Below are positions 14,768-23,773 of a stretch of DNA of 64,000 nucleotides, in pieces. The DNA lies in contig NZ_WNKX01000011.1 in NCBI RefSeq assembly GCF_009720745.1, positions 100,892-164,891 of the forward strand, written 5' to 3'. The stretch comes from Massilia eburnea (GTDB lineage: Bacteria; Pseudomonadota; Gammaproteobacteria; Burkholderiales; Burkholderiaceae_D). A program made the position numbers and the translations under genes. The stretch's first letter is position 1. Every line of letters starts with the position of its first letter. The notes under the pieces were generated by a model. The model was not told the origin of the DNA and searched no databases. It was given only the letters and a program-made list of their open reading frames with translations.

Positions 14768-17547
14768 GCGCCTGCAGCCTCCATCGCTTTGCCGCCGCCA
14801 AAACTGGTCTGGGGCTGTACCTGCCCGCCCAGCGTCAGCTTGATCGCACAGTATTTGAATTCGGGGATCTTGCCGAACGGGTCCAGTGCCGGATTGGTCA
14901 GCTTGTTGATCGCCGCTTCGTAATAGCAGAAAGGCACAAACACCGCGCCGCGCGGCGAGCTTTCGTCGGCCCGGGCGTACAGCGAGACCTGGCCCCGCCG
15001 CGAGGCGATCGTCACGACGTCGCCCGGCTTGCCGCCTAGCGCCGCCAAATCAAGCGGATGCACCAGCGCCACCGGGTCCGGTTCGAGCGCGTCGAGGACG
15101 GCCGTGCGGCGCGTCATGCTGCCCGTGTGCCAGTGTTCCAGCTGACGGCCGGTAATCAGCACTTGCGGGTATTCGGCGTCCGGCCTTTCGTCGGCGGGAA
15201 TGATATCGGCGGGCACAAAGCGCGCCCTGCCCGACTCGCGCGGGAAATCCTCGGTGAACACCACCGGCGTGCCGGGATCGCCCTCGGCCAGGCAGGGATA
15301 GGTGACGGCATGTTCGCGCTCCAGCCGCTCCCACGTGATGCCGGCGATGCTGGGCATTACCTGCCGCATTTCCGCGAACACGTCGGCTGCGCCGCCATAT
15401 TGCCAATCGAGCCCGAGGCGTTGCGCCATTTGCTGGATGATCCACAGCTCCTGGCGCGCTTCGCCCGGCGGCTCGAGCGCCTGGCGGCCGATTTGCACCA
15501 TGCGGTCGGTATTGGTAAAGCTGCCGGTCTTCTCTGGAAATGCGCTGGCGGGCAGGATGACGTCGGCCAGGTAGGCCGTTTCGGTCAGGAAGATGTCCTG
15601 GACCACCAGGTGTTCGAGGGACGCCAGCGCGGCGCGCGCATGATTGGCGTCGGGGTCGGACATGGCGGGATTCTCACCCATGATGTACATGCCCTTGACC
15701 TCGCCGGACTTGGCGGCGTCCATCACTTCCACCACGGTCAGGCCAGGCTTATCGTCGAGCGTGCCGGGAGAAAGCCCCCAGGCGCTTTCAAAGCGGGCTT
15801 TGGCGGCGGGTTCGGCCACGCGCTGGTAATCGGGATACATCATCGGGATCAGGCCAGCATCGGAGGCGCCTTGCACATTGTTCTGGCCGCGCAGCGGATG
15901 CAGGCCGGTGCCAGGGCGGCCGATCTGGCCCGTCATCAGCGCCAGCGCGATCAGGCAGCGCGCATTGTCGGTGCCGTGGACGTGCTGCGAAATGCCCATG
16001 CCCCACAGGATCATCGACGCGCGCGAAGCAGCATATTGGCGTGCTACGGCGCGGATGGTGTCCGCCTCGATGCCGCAGATTGGCGCCATCGCCTCGGGAC
16101 TGAATTCGGCAACGTTGGCCGCCAGTTCCTCATAACCTATGGTGCGGCTGGCGATGAAGTTCCTGTCCACCAGCCCTTCCGTGACAATGACGTGCATCAT
16201 GGCGTTCAGCAGCGCGACATCGGTATCGGGCTGGAATTGCAGGAAACGATGTGCAATGCGCGACAGGTCGGATCGGCGCGGGTCGCACACGATCAGCTTC
16301 GTGCCCTGCTTTACCGCATTCTTGATCCAGGTCGCAGCTACCGGATGGTTGACCGCTGGATTGGCGCCGATCAGGACCACCACCTCGGCCTTCATCACAT
16401 CCTTGACGGGATTGGAAACCGCGCCCGAGCCTATCCCCTCCAGCAACGCCGCTACCGAGGAGGCATGGCACAGGCGCGTGCAATGATCGACGTTATTGCT
16501 GCCAAAGCCGGTGCGCACCAGTTTCTGGAACAGGTAGGCCTCTTCGTTGCTGCCCTTGGCGGAGCCGAATCCGGCCAGTGCGCGCGGGCCGTGCGCATCG
16601 CGGATGGCCGCCAGCTTGCCGCCGGCCAGCGCCAGCGCTTCTTCCCAGCTGGCTTCGCGGAACACATCGGATACGCGCTCAGGGTCCATGGCGAAATCGC
16701 CCGATTTGGGTGGTGCGTCGGCGCGCCGCACCAGCGGTCTGGTCAGGCGTTGCGGGTGGTGGGCATAGTCGAAGCCATAGCGGCCCTTCACGCACAGCCG
16801 GCCCTGGTTGGCGGGGCCGTTGCGGCCTTCCACGAAAAGGATCCTGTTGTCCTTGACGTTGTAGGTGAGCTGGCAGCCTACGCCGCAATAGGGGCAGACC
16901 GATTCGACCTGTTTGTCCGGCACTGCGAGCGCGGCATCGCGCGCCGGCATCAGTGCGCCAGTCGGGCAAGCCTGCACGCACTCTCCGCAAGCAACGCAAG
17001 TCGATGCGCCCATCGGATCATCCATGTCGAAAACAATTTTCTCCTGCTCGCCACGCCGGGCCAGGCCAATCACGTCGTTCATCTGCTCATCGCGGCAGGC
17101 GCGCAGGCAGCGTGTGCACTGGATGCAGGCGTCGAGGTTGACGGCAATGGCGGCATGGGTCAGGTCACGCATCGGCTGCGTGCGGGCGGCGAAGCGCGGC
17201 TTGCCGACGGAGAGCTTGGCGGCCCAATGTTCGACTTCGTTATGCCGTGTGTGGCCTTGCTCCGGCATGTCGGCCAACAGCAGTTCAAGCACCATTTTCT
17301 GCGCAGCGACGGCGCGCGCGCTGTCGCTGCGCACATGCATGCCTTGCACAGGATGGCGGCAACATGATGGCGCCAGCACCCGCTCACCATCAATCTCCAC
17401 CATGCATGCGCGGCAGTTGCCGGCGGCGGCCATGCCGTCCTTGTAGCACAGATGCGGAATGTCGACACCTTCGCGGCGCGCTGCTTGCAGCAGCGTTTCG
17501 CCCTCTGCGGCCTGCACGGCGCGGCCATTGAGTTCGAAAGCAATCAT
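14764..17547 (-). CDS. fdsA: NAD-dependent formate dehydrogenase alpha subunit (Cys type)
   Basis: 927 residues; the ATG at 17547 overlaps the fdsB stop, and the open frame upstream of it is only shadow. Order of domains: an N-terminal [2Fe-2S] ferredoxin (HLCYKDG...GNCRAC...SCC, residues ~30-70), two [4Fe-4S] motifs (CIQCTRCLRAC near 145 and CVACGECVQAC near 190), the CPYCGVGC cluster near 220, then the bis-MGD catalytic domain. DHCTRLCHASS near residue 360 provides the metal-ligating cysteine in place of selenocysteine. The C-terminal molydopterin-dinucleotide-binding domain contains ITGRQLEHWHTGSMTRR. It oxidises formate to CO2 and passes electrons to the FdsGB fusion. Confidence 0.96.
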   Translation of the reverse strand: MIAFELNGRAVQAAEGETLLQAARREGVDIPHLCYKDGMAAAGNCRACMVEIDGERVLAPSCCRHPVQGMHVRSDSARAVAAQKMVLELLLADMPEQGHTRHNEVEHWAAKLSVGKPRFAARTQPMRDLTHAAIAVNLDACIQCTRCLRACRDEQMNDVIGLARRGEQEKIVFDMDDPMGASTCVACGECVQACPTGALMPARDAALAVPDKQVESVCPYCGVGCQLTYNVKDNRILFVEGRNGPANQGRLCVKGRYGFDYAHHPQRLTRPLVRRADAPPKSGDFAMDPERVSDVFREASWEEALALAGGKLAAIRDAHGPRALAGFGSAKGSNEEAYLFQKLVRTGFGSNNVDHCTRLCHASSVAALLEGIGSGAVSNPVKDVMKAEVVVLIGANPAVNHPVAATWIKNAVKQGTKLIVCDPRRSDLSRIAHRFLQFQPDTDVALLNAMMHVIVTEGLVDRNFIASRTIGYEELAANVAEFSPEAMAPICGIEADTIRAVARQYAASRASMILWGMGISQHVHGTDNARCLIALALMTGQIGRPGTGLHPLRGQNNVQGASDAGLIPMMYPDYQRVAEPAAKARFESAWGLSPGTLDDKPGLTVVEVMDAAKSGEVKGMYIMGENPAMSDPDANHARAALASLEHLVVQDIFLTETAYLADVILPASAFPEKTGSFTNTDRMVQIGRQALEPPGEARQELWIIQQMAQRLGLDWQYGGAADVFAEMRQVMPSIAGITWERLEREHAVTYPCLAEGDPGTPVVFTEDFPRESGRARFVPADIIPADERPDAEYPQVLITGRQLEHWHTGSMTRRTAVLDALEPDPVALVHPLDLAALGGKPGDVVTIASRRGQVSLYARADESSPRGAVFVPFCYYEAAINKLTNPALDPFGKIPEFKYCAIKLTLGGQVQPQTSFGGGKAMEAAGA

Positions 17548-19247
17548 CGGATCACCTCGTGCGGGAAGTATTTCAGCACGCAGTCCACCGGGTTGGGCGC
17601 AGCCTGCCCCAGGCCGCAGATCGATGCGTCGCGCATTACCTGCGACAGTTCGCCGAGCAGGCTGGCGTCCCATACCGGCTGCTCAATCAGTCCGACCGCC
17701 TTGGCGGTGCCGGCGCGGCACGGCGTGCATTGGCCGCAGGACTCGTGGCGGAAAAAGCGCATCATGTTTCCGGCCGCGGCCCGCGCGCTGTCGTGCTGCG
17801 ACAATACGATGATGGCCGCGGAGCCGATAAAGCACCCATACGGTTGCAGGGTATCGAAGTCGAGGGCGATATTGGCCATGCTGGCGGGCAGGATGCCGCC
17901 GGATGCGCCGCCCGGCAGGTAGGCGTATAGCTGGTGGCCGTCCAGCATGCCGCCGCAGTATTCGTCGATCAGTTCTTGCGCCGTAATGCCGGCCGGGGCC
18001 AGCTTGACGCCGGGCAGTTTGACGCGACCGGAGACGGAGAACGAGCGCAACCCCTTGCGGCCATGGCGGCCATGGCTGGCGAACCATTTCGCGCCCTTGG
18101 CCAGAATCTCGGGAACCCAGTACAGGGTCTCGAAATTGTGCTCCAGCGTTGGGCGGCCGAACAATCCTTTCTGCGCCACGAACGGCGGGCGCAGGCGTGG
18201 CATGCCGCGCTTGCCCTCGATCGATTCGATCATCGCGGATTCTTCGCCGCAAATATAGGCGCCTGCCCCGCGCCGCAAATGGATGCGCGGCTCTGCCGGC
18301 GCCAGGCGCTCCAACTCCCGTTGCAGCAGCTTGCGGCAAGCGTGGTATTCGTCGCGCAGGTAGACGTAGATGTCGTCGATGCCGACGGCCCAGGCGGCGA
18401 TCAGCATGCCTTCGATGAACTGGCGCGGATTGCGTTCGAGGTAGTAGCGGTCCTTGAAAGTACCCGGCTCGCCTTCGTCGATATTGACCGCCATCAGGCG
18501 CGGGCCCGGCTCCTCGCGCACGATGCGCCACTTGCGCCCCGCTGGAAAGCCTGCACCGCCCAATCCGCGCAGGCCGGAGTCTTCCAGCTCCGCGATCACC
18601 GATTCAACTGTCCGCGCGCCGGAAAGGCAATCACGCAGCACCGCAAAGAGCGCTCCGCCGCCGCTGCCCGCGCCAGCCTCGGCGCCGCCCTCGCCCGCAC
18701 TGCGCGCCGCCAAAGCCGCAGCGCCCGGCCCGGCATCATCGGCGGCAACGGTTGTCGCAACGCTCTCGCAACTGGCCCGTGCCAGCGCACGCTGGCCGAC
18801 CAGCACCGCCGGCGCCTGCTCGCAGCGCCCAATGCAAGGTGCGGAAATCACCCTTACATCGCGCCCGAGCAAGGCAGGCAGGTGCGCCAGCAGTTCGCCC
18901 GCACCGGCAAGCTCGCACGGCAAGCCGTCGCACACACGCACCGTCAGCGCAGGCGGTGCGGACTCGCCTTCCAGGACAATATCGAAATGGTGGTAGAAAG
19001 AGGCGACTTCAAAGACCTCGACTTGCGCCAGCCTCAGTTCGGAAGCCAGGGCCGCCAGGTGCGCGGCCGACAAGCAGCCATACGCATCCTGGATCAGATG
19101 AAGGTATTCGATCAGCAAATCGCGCCGGCGCGGCGAAGCGCCGAGTAAAGCCTGCACTTGCTGCAACGCAGCAACATCAACCTGCCTGCCTTTCGGCCGC
19201 TGGCGTTTGCGTTCCCGGCTGGCACCCTGCACTGCAATAGGAATCAT
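17544..19247 (-). CDS. fdsB: NAD-dependent formate dehydrogenase, fused gamma-beta (FdsG-FdsB, NuoE-NuoF like) subunit
   Basis: 567 residues from the ATG at 19247, preceded by AGGTGA; a GTG four codons upstream is the alternative. Residues ~30-165 are NuoE/FdsG-like, with the [2Fe-2S] cysteines CDGLPC and CIGRC. An Ala/Gly-rich linker (~165-205) leads into a NuoF/FdsB part: GLGGAGFPAGRKW (FMN/NADH region), EGEPGTFKDR, CGEESAMIESIEG and the [4Fe-4S] motif ESCGQCTPCRAG followed by a distant Cys. The protein hands electrons from FdsA to NAD+. In Cupriavidus and Rhodobacter these are two proteins; here they are one chain. A separate small FdsD gene is not visible in the operon. Confidence 0.94.
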   Translation of the reverse strand: MIPIAVQGASRERKRQRPKGRQVDVAALQQVQALLGASPRRRDLLIEYLHLIQDAYGCLSAAHLAALASELRLAQVEVFEVASFYHHFDIVLEGESAPPALTVRVCDGLPCELAGAGELLAHLPALLGRDVRVISAPCIGRCEQAPAVLVGQRALARASCESVATTVAADDAGPGAAALAARSAGEGGAEAGAGSGGGALFAVLRDCLSGARTVESVIAELEDSGLRGLGGAGFPAGRKWRIVREEPGPRLMAVNIDEGEPGTFKDRYYLERNPRQFIEGMLIAAWAVGIDDIYVYLRDEYHACRKLLQRELERLAPAEPRIHLRRGAGAYICGEESAMIESIEGKRGMPRLRPPFVAQKGLFGRPTLEHNFETLYWVPEILAKGAKWFASHGRHGRKGLRSFSVSGRVKLPGVKLAPAGITAQELIDEYCGGMLDGHQLYAYLPGGASGGILPASMANIALDFDTLQPYGCFIGSAAIIVLSQHDSARAAAGNMMRFFRHESCGQCTPCRAGTAKAVGLIEQPVWDASLLGELSQVMRDASICGLGQAAPNPVDCVLKYFPHEVIR

Positions 19248-19266
19248 GTGCTGATTCACCTCGCGA

Positions 19267-19294
19267 TTGGCGTTTGCTTACCTCAGGGTATCAT
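19267..19294 (+). promoter_or_regulatory. Candidate promoter of the small membrane protein gene
   Basis: TTGGCG (19267-19272) and TATCAT (19289-19294) are 16 bases apart on the plus strand, giving a leader of about 58 bases before the GTG start at 19359. The same gap must also contain the promoter of the divergent fds operon, which I could not place. Confidence 0.3.
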
Positions 19295-19358
19295 GCGTAG
19301 CCCTGTGGCGGAATATGTTAATTTCAACATAAGGATGCCACAGTGCGGAGGTACGCCC

Positions 19359-19769
19359 GTGGAAAATTTGCAGTCACTGGCGTCCATGTTGGACTTGTAC
19401 CAGCTCAGCCTGACCGCCGTACTCGTCCTGCACGCCCTCAGCCTGGTGCCGCAATGGCAGCACCAATACTTCAACCCGCGCCTGCTGCGCGTGGCAATGC
19501 TGGGGATGATGCTGGGGATGGGGCAAGGTGCGGTCATCGTGGCCGCAGTCGAGCACGCTACATTCGTGCACGGCGGCGGCATCGCAATGCTTGGCGCCGC
19601 CATCATGATGCATGCCTGGGTCGCCTTGCAGAACCTGCTGGCCAGCTACGCGTTCGTCAACTTGCACCGCCCGTGCGCGATCATGGCGTACCGCATGCTG
19701 TGGGCCCAGCGCCCGCTCGGCTATCTCAGCGCCGCGCTGACAATGGTCGCGGGCTTTACCCTGATGTGA
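19359..19769 (+). CDS. Small hydrophobic membrane protein, function unknown
   Basis: 136 residues starting with GTG at 19359; GGAGG ends seven bases before it, while the open frame further upstream has no ribosome site and runs back into fdsB. The protein has about four predicted membrane helices (roughly residues 12-28, 45-68, 73-98 and 113-136) and short loops. Histidines in the helices and a conserved-looking QWQHQYFNPRLLR loop are visible. I do not recognise the family. It is divergent from the formate dehydrogenase operon and convergent with the next hydrolase. Confidence 0.65.
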   Translation: MENLQSLASMLDLYQLSLTAVLVLHALSLVPQWQHQYFNPRLLRVAMLGMMLGMGQGAVIVAAVEHATFVHGGGIAMLGAAIMMHAWVALQNLLASYAFVNLHRPCAIMAYRMLWAQRPLGYLSAALTMVAGFTLM

Positions 19770-20948
19770 TCAGTTGCGGCCGGCAGTGCCATGCTCGGGC
19801 CAGACGATATCGTTATCGACAGAATACAGGCGGCACGGTTCCTTGCTGGCTGCCTGGCAAGCTGCCAGCGCCTTCTCATTGGTGTTCTCGCCCTCTTCCG
19901 CCCAGCCCCAGGAACCGGTAGGCGAAATGGCAAACGCACGCGGCGTCGCCTTCTGCAGGAATTCGCGGTACTGCTCGCGGCCGCGCTGGGGCACGAACGG
20001 CACGGCATCCACATCTTCAAGCGCCGCGTAATGCGTAGCGCGCTGCACTGGAGGATCGGCCACCGCGTACACCTCCCGCGTCGGCATGCCGATCTCGCCC
20101 AGGAAACGCTCCACTTCCGGCAGCCAGATCGTCGCACCGTCGCGATTGCCGAGCAAGCCGTGGGCGTCTTTCTTGAATGGGCCAAAAGCCACCATTTCCG
20201 CCTTGCCGCCGGCCGCCGTGAACGCGCTATGCATCCGGGCCGCGAGTTCCGGACCGAAGTAGCTGTCGTTGGCGCCATACATCCACATGCTCGGCACCTT
20301 GTTGCGGCGGCCGTATTCGGTGAAGGCTTTGACCAGCGCACGGCGCCAGTCGCACAGGTCGCCGTGCACTTTCAGGCCGCCGGCAAAGTTCATGACGCCA
20401 CGCACGCCCGGCAATTCCTGGGTGGCAGCGGCCATGCTGGCCAAGCCGCCGAAGGACTGGCCCGCCAGCACGATATGTTCGTTATCGACCCAAGGCTGCG
20501 CGCGCGCATAGCGCACCACGTCCGCAATGTCGCCCGCCTGCTCGTAGCCATTGGCGGTCATATTGCAGCCGTATTCGACGAATTTGCCGGTGGAATTGGC
20601 GAAGCCGGTGCGCATTGGCACCATCACCGCATAGCCGCGGCGCACGAAGGCCGTGGCCAGGTAAATGAAGCGGTCGCGGGCCTGCAGCTTGGGGTTGCCC
20701 GGCGCCTTGCCATGGTTGACGATCAGCAGCGGGAATGGGCCCGGGCCGGGCGGACGGAACACGGTGGTTTCCAGCTGCACGTCCTGCGCACGGCCGGCTG
20801 GAATCTTGATAATTTGCTCATTCAGGCGTGCATCGAGCGCGGCTTCCCCCGCCTGCGCAAATGGCAGGCTGGCGCAGGCCAGCAATAGGGCGGCAAGTCG
20901 GGTGGCGAAGGCTTTGATGATGCGCTCCGGAACGATGCGTTTGGGCAA
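19770..20948 (-). CDS. Secreted alpha/beta hydrolase (dienelactone-hydrolase/dipeptidyl-peptidase-like)
   Basis: 392 residues beginning with a TTG codon; an in-frame TAA lies just upstream and no ATG precedes the signal peptide (hydrophobic run ~14-30, cleavage likely after AQA). The mature part has the hydrolase fold: oxyanion region IVNHGKAPGNP near residue 76, nucleophile elbow AGQSFGGLASM near 163, an acidic residue in YGANDSYF near 225, and a candidate histidine in KKDAHGLL near 260. A C-terminal extension of about 90 residues ends in a domain with two cysteines (ACQAASKEPC) that I do not recognise. Substrate unknown; probably an exported esterase or peptidase. Confidence 0.78.
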   Translation of the reverse strand: MPKRIVPERIIKAFATRLAALLLACASLPFAQAGEAALDARLNEQIIKIPAGRAQDVQLETTVFRPPGPGPFPLLIVNHGKAPGNPKLQARDRFIYLATAFVRRGYAVMVPMRTGFANSTGKFVEYGCNMTANGYEQAGDIADVVRYARAQPWVDNEHIVLAGQSFGGLASMAAATQELPGVRGVMNFAGGLKVHGDLCDWRRALVKAFTEYGRRNKVPSMWMYGANDSYFGPELAARMHSAFTAAGGKAEMVAFGPFKKDAHGLLGNRDGATIWLPEVERFLGEIGMPTREVYAVADPPVQRATHYAALEDVDAVPFVPQRGREQYREFLQKATPRAFAISPTGSWGWAEEGENTNEKALAACQAASKEPCRLYSVDNDIVWPEHGTAGRN

Positions 20949-21008
20949 TGTCCCAGATTCTTATGCGCACGGCTGAGGAAAGCAATCCCAAAACGTCAAC
21001 CGTAGCAA

Positions 21009-21566
21009 TTAACTCATCCTGGAAAGCAGGTTTCGTACGGATTCCAGCACTTCATCGGCCAATTGCGGGTCGGATTTGTAGACATTCCGCGACACCGAGA
21101 TGGCGCCGACCAGGGCAGCCATGATGGCCTGCGCCTGCTGTTGCTGCCCTTCCCCGGCCGGCAAGCGGCTGCGGATGTAGTCGACCATCTGCCGGTAGCC
21201 GCTCGTATAGTTGGCGGCGACGGCCGCATCCTGCCGCGCCACCTCGCTGGCAGCGGCAGCCAGCGGACAGCCTTCAGCCAGGTTGTCGCGCTGCTCCGGC
21301 GCCAGGTAATAGCCGATCAGTTCTTGCAGCGTGACGGGGCGTGCAGTGACCTTGCCAAAGGCGGAACGGGTGCTGAATTGCATGGCTTCGGCCGCCAGCG
21401 CGTCCTTGGAGGGAAAATGGGCGTACAGCGCGCCGTGCGTCAGCCCGGCTGCCTTGCTGATTTCCGCCACGCCCACACCATCGATCCCCTTTTCGCGGAA
21501 CAGGCGCGCCGCGGTTTCGACCAGCAATTGCCGGTTTTCCGCCGCTTTTTCCTTGGTGATCTTCAT
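21009..21566 (-). CDS. TetR-family transcriptional regulator
   Basis: 185 residues; the ATG at 21566 is chosen because GGAGGGG lies seven bases upstream, whereas the TTG/ATG codons further up lack a site. The N-terminal helix-turn-helix spans about residues 10-50 (AAGLTHGALYAHFPSKDAL is the recognition part). The C-terminal helical domain resembles TetR_C of the AcrR/NemR-like group, which often respond to electrophiles or drugs. It is divergent from the small flagellar rod-like gene; a TTCCA-CA-TGGAA palindrome at 21652-21663 in the shared gap is a candidate operator. The target genes are not evident. Confidence 0.9.
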   Translation of the reverse strand: MKITKEKAAENRQLLVETAARLFREKGIDGVGVAEISKAAGLTHGALYAHFPSKDALAAEAMQFSTRSAFGKVTARPVTLQELIGYYLAPEQRDNLAEGCPLAAAASEVARQDAAVAANYTSGYRQMVDYIRSRLPAGEGQQQQAQAIMAALVGAISVSRNVYKSDPQLADEVLESVRNLLSRMS

Positions 21567-21680
21567 GGCAAGCCCCTCCCGCATCAATCATTGCGACCAT
21601 CATCATACCATGTGTTGCGTCGCATGCCTATTTTTTGGGCAGGAGGTTTGTTTCCACATGGAATCGGTTAAACTAGTGCC

Positions 21681-22016
21681 ATGGCAATCTCCGCACTCCA
21701 AGCCGGCCTTTCCGGCCTCCAATCCAACCAGCAGGCGCTGGCGGTGGAGGGACACAACGTCGCCAACCTGTCGACGCAGAATTTCCAGCCGCAGCAAGCC
21801 AATTTCCAGGAAACGCCAGGCGGCACCACGGTCACCATTTCCACCGCCGCGCGCGGACTGTCGGCGGCGAATAATGCCGGTGGCGCACCTTCGGGCACCG
21901 ATCCGGCCAGCTCCATCACCAACTCTCTGGTCTACAAGGCCAATTTCGACCTGTCCGCCAAAGTAGTGAAGGCGGCGGATGAGCGAATCGGCACACTGCT
22001 GGATATCCAGGCTTAA
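21681..22016 (+). CDS. Miniature flagellar rod-like protein (FlgB/FlgC/FlgG type), orphan
   Basis: 111 residues, shorter than FlgC (about 134-150). Residues 1-45 match the flagellar rod N-terminal helix (ALQAGLSGLQSNQQALAVEG, then HNVANLSTQNFQ). Residues ~80-111 match the C-terminal rod domain (SLVYKANFDLSAKVVKAADE with LLDIQA at the end). The two helices would pair as in axial flagellar proteins, but the middle is cut to ~35 Ser/Gly-rich residues. No other flagellar structural gene is in the window. TAAACT (21669-21674) ends six bases before the ATG, so the transcript may be leaderless. It may be an accessory rod component or a retired paralogue. Confidence 0.75.
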   Translation: MAISALQAGLSGLQSNQQALAVEGHNVANLSTQNFQPQQANFQETPGGTTVTISTAARGLSAANNAGGAPSGTDPASSITNSLVYKANFDLSAKVVKAADERIGTLLDIQA

Positions 22017-22070
22017 CGTGCGCGCCTTACCGCGCTATGCTGTCATATGGGCAGCGTGGTGGAGGCTAGC

Positions 22071-22712
22071 ATGGACGACATCGAACTCCCCCTTCAGGAC
22101 CGCCGGCAGGCCGCCGAACTGCTGGCTGACAGGCTTGCCCATCTGCGCGGCAGCAATCCATTAATCCTCGCCATTCCCCGCGGCGCCGTGCCGATGGGAC
22201 GCATCATTGCCGACCGCCTGCAGGGTGAGCTCGACGTCGTGCTGGTGCGGAAGATCCCCTCTGCTATTGATCCCGAACTGGCCGTCGGCGCCGTCGACGA
22301 GCACGGCAACCGCGAACTGGCGCCCTACTTCAACCGCACACGGACCAGCATGGAATGGGTCGAGCTGCAAACCCACGAGCAGGTGGAATTGATGCGGCGC
22401 CGGCGCGCTTCGTATGGCAGCCAGCGGCCGCCCGCCAATCCCGAAGGCCGCATCGTGGTGATTGTGGACGACGGCCTGGCGACCGGCTCCACCATGGCCG
22501 CGGCCCTGCGCGCCACGCGCGCCCGCAAGCCTTTCCAATTATTGGCCGCCGTGCCGGTGGCTGCCCCGGATTCGCTGGACATCATTGCGCCGCTGGCGGA
22601 CGGCATCGTCTACCTGGCCGCGCCGATGAATTTCATGTCGGTCAGCCGCCATTACCGCAGCTTCCCGCAAGTATCGGAAGAAGAAGTGCTGGAGCTGCTC
22701 AAGCGCCAGTAG
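22071..22712 (+). CDS. Phosphoribosyltransferase-domain protein
   Basis: 213 residues from the ATG at 22071 with GGAGG five bases upstream; an earlier ATG at 22047 lacks a site. The PRPP-binding loop VIVDDGLATGSTM near residue 130 defines the type I phosphoribosyltransferase fold, with an early ILAIPRGAVPMG strand-loop near 28. Proteins of this domain class often act in purine salvage or as stand-alone domains linked to dienelactone hydrolases. The acceptor base is unknown. It is followed after 54 bases by the amidotransferase gene on the same strand. Confidence 0.88.
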   Translation: MDDIELPLQDRRQAAELLADRLAHLRGSNPLILAIPRGAVPMGRIIADRLQGELDVVLVRKIPSAIDPELAVGAVDEHGNRELAPYFNRTRTSMEWVELQTHEQVELMRRRRASYGSQRPPANPEGRIVVIVDDGLATGSTMAAALRATRARKPFQLLAAVPVAAPDSLDIIAPLADGIVYLAAPMNFMSVSRHYRSFPQVSEEEVLELLKRQ

Positions 22713-22766
22713 TGCGACTTTGAAGCGCCGCGTGTGCGACACTCAAGCCCAGGAGGCAGCCAGCGC

Positions 22767-23720
22767 ATGACCGACCACGACCCACGCAAACATGATCGCC
22801 GCGAAGGCGACCGCGGACAACGGCGCCGTGCCGGCGACGCACCGCACTACCTCGATCCCGGCGAAACCATCTTCAGCCTCTGGGGCCGCGTCATCCTGGC
22901 GCGCTACAAGCGCTGGGCGGCAGCCGCCACGCGGCACATCATCCAGCGGCCTTTGCACATCGGCGTCTCAGCCCGCATCTACCATCCCGAACCCGGCGCC
23001 ACCGGTTTGCGCAGCAAGAACCTGCAATACCTCGAAGAGTCGGTGGCGCAGTGGGTCATGTCGCGCGACGTGCTGGTATTCATGATCCCCACCGTGAACA
23101 CGTCGGGTCTGCTGCACCCTTCCAATATCCGCCTGCGCGATTACGCCAAGCACCTGGACGGACTGGTGCTGCAAGGCGGCGCCGACGTCTCGCCGCAAAG
23201 CTATGCCGAAGCGCCCACCAAACCCGAATGGAGCGGCGACCGCGCGCGCGACATGTACGAGCTGGAACTGCTGCACGAATTCGTCGAAGCGGGCAAGCCG
23301 GTGCTGGGCATCTGCCGCGGATGCCAACTGCTCAATGTGGCCTTTGGCGGTACGCTGTACCAGGATATTGCGACCGACGTGCCGGACGCGCATCCGCACG
23401 TCTCAGACGACTACGACCGGCACCGGCACGAAGTCACCTTCCCGCCTGGTTCGTCCCTGCCCGCCATGGTGAAGGGCCCGCAACGCGCGCTGGTGAACTC
23501 AATCCACCACCAGGCTGTGAAGTCGCTGGGCAAAGACATGCAAGTCGAAGCGCTGTCCTACCCAGACAATATGATTGAAGCGATACGCTACCAAAGGGCG
23601 CCCTTCGTGATGGGCCTGCAATGGCACCCCGAATTCCACCGCGCCGGCGGGGTTGAACTGCTGGACTGCACCGGCATCCTCGACAGCTTCCTGCGCGCCG
23701 CCCGCGAGACCCGTTTTTAG
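22767..23720 (+). CDS. Class I glutamine-amidotransferase-like hydrolase (peptidase C26, PuuD type)
   Basis: 317 residues; AGGAGG (22751-22756) supports the ATG at 22767. An N-terminal stretch of ~75 charged residues is followed by the C26 domain: QGGADVSP near residue 145, the nucleophile elbow GICRGCQLLN near 185, NSIHHQAVK near 250 and the His/Glu pair in QWHPEF near 285. PuuD-like enzymes hydrolyse gamma-glutamyl amides such as gamma-glutamyl-GABA in polyamine breakdown. No other put genes are here, so the substrate is open. The long basic N-terminus is unusual for the family. Confidence 0.9.
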   Translation: MTDHDPRKHDRREGDRGQRRRAGDAPHYLDPGETIFSLWGRVILARYKRWAAAATRHIIQRPLHIGVSARIYHPEPGATGLRSKNLQYLEESVAQWVMSRDVLVFMIPTVNTSGLLHPSNIRLRDYAKHLDGLVLQGGADVSPQSYAEAPTKPEWSGDRARDMYELELLHEFVEAGKPVLGICRGCQLLNVAFGGTLYQDIATDVPDAHPHVSDDYDRHRHEVTFPPGSSLPAMVKGPQRALVNSIHHQAVKSLGKDMQVEALSYPDNMIEAIRYQRAPFVMGLQWHPEFHRAGGVELLDCTGILDSFLRAARETRF

Positions 23721-23773
23721 TGCTCTTCAACGAATGGCAGGTACCCCATTTGCTATTGACTTAACTCAATACA

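Noticed and set aside
15058..17367. 769-codon plus-strand open frame opposite fdsA
   Set aside because: Shadow of fdsA: low-complexity His/Arg/Gly composition and no recognisable motif, while the minus strand encodes a complete dehydrogenase.
14764..17547. Selenocysteine-type formate dehydrogenase
   Set aside because: The active-site position reads Cys (TRLCHASS) and no in-frame TGA or SECIS-like need is seen.
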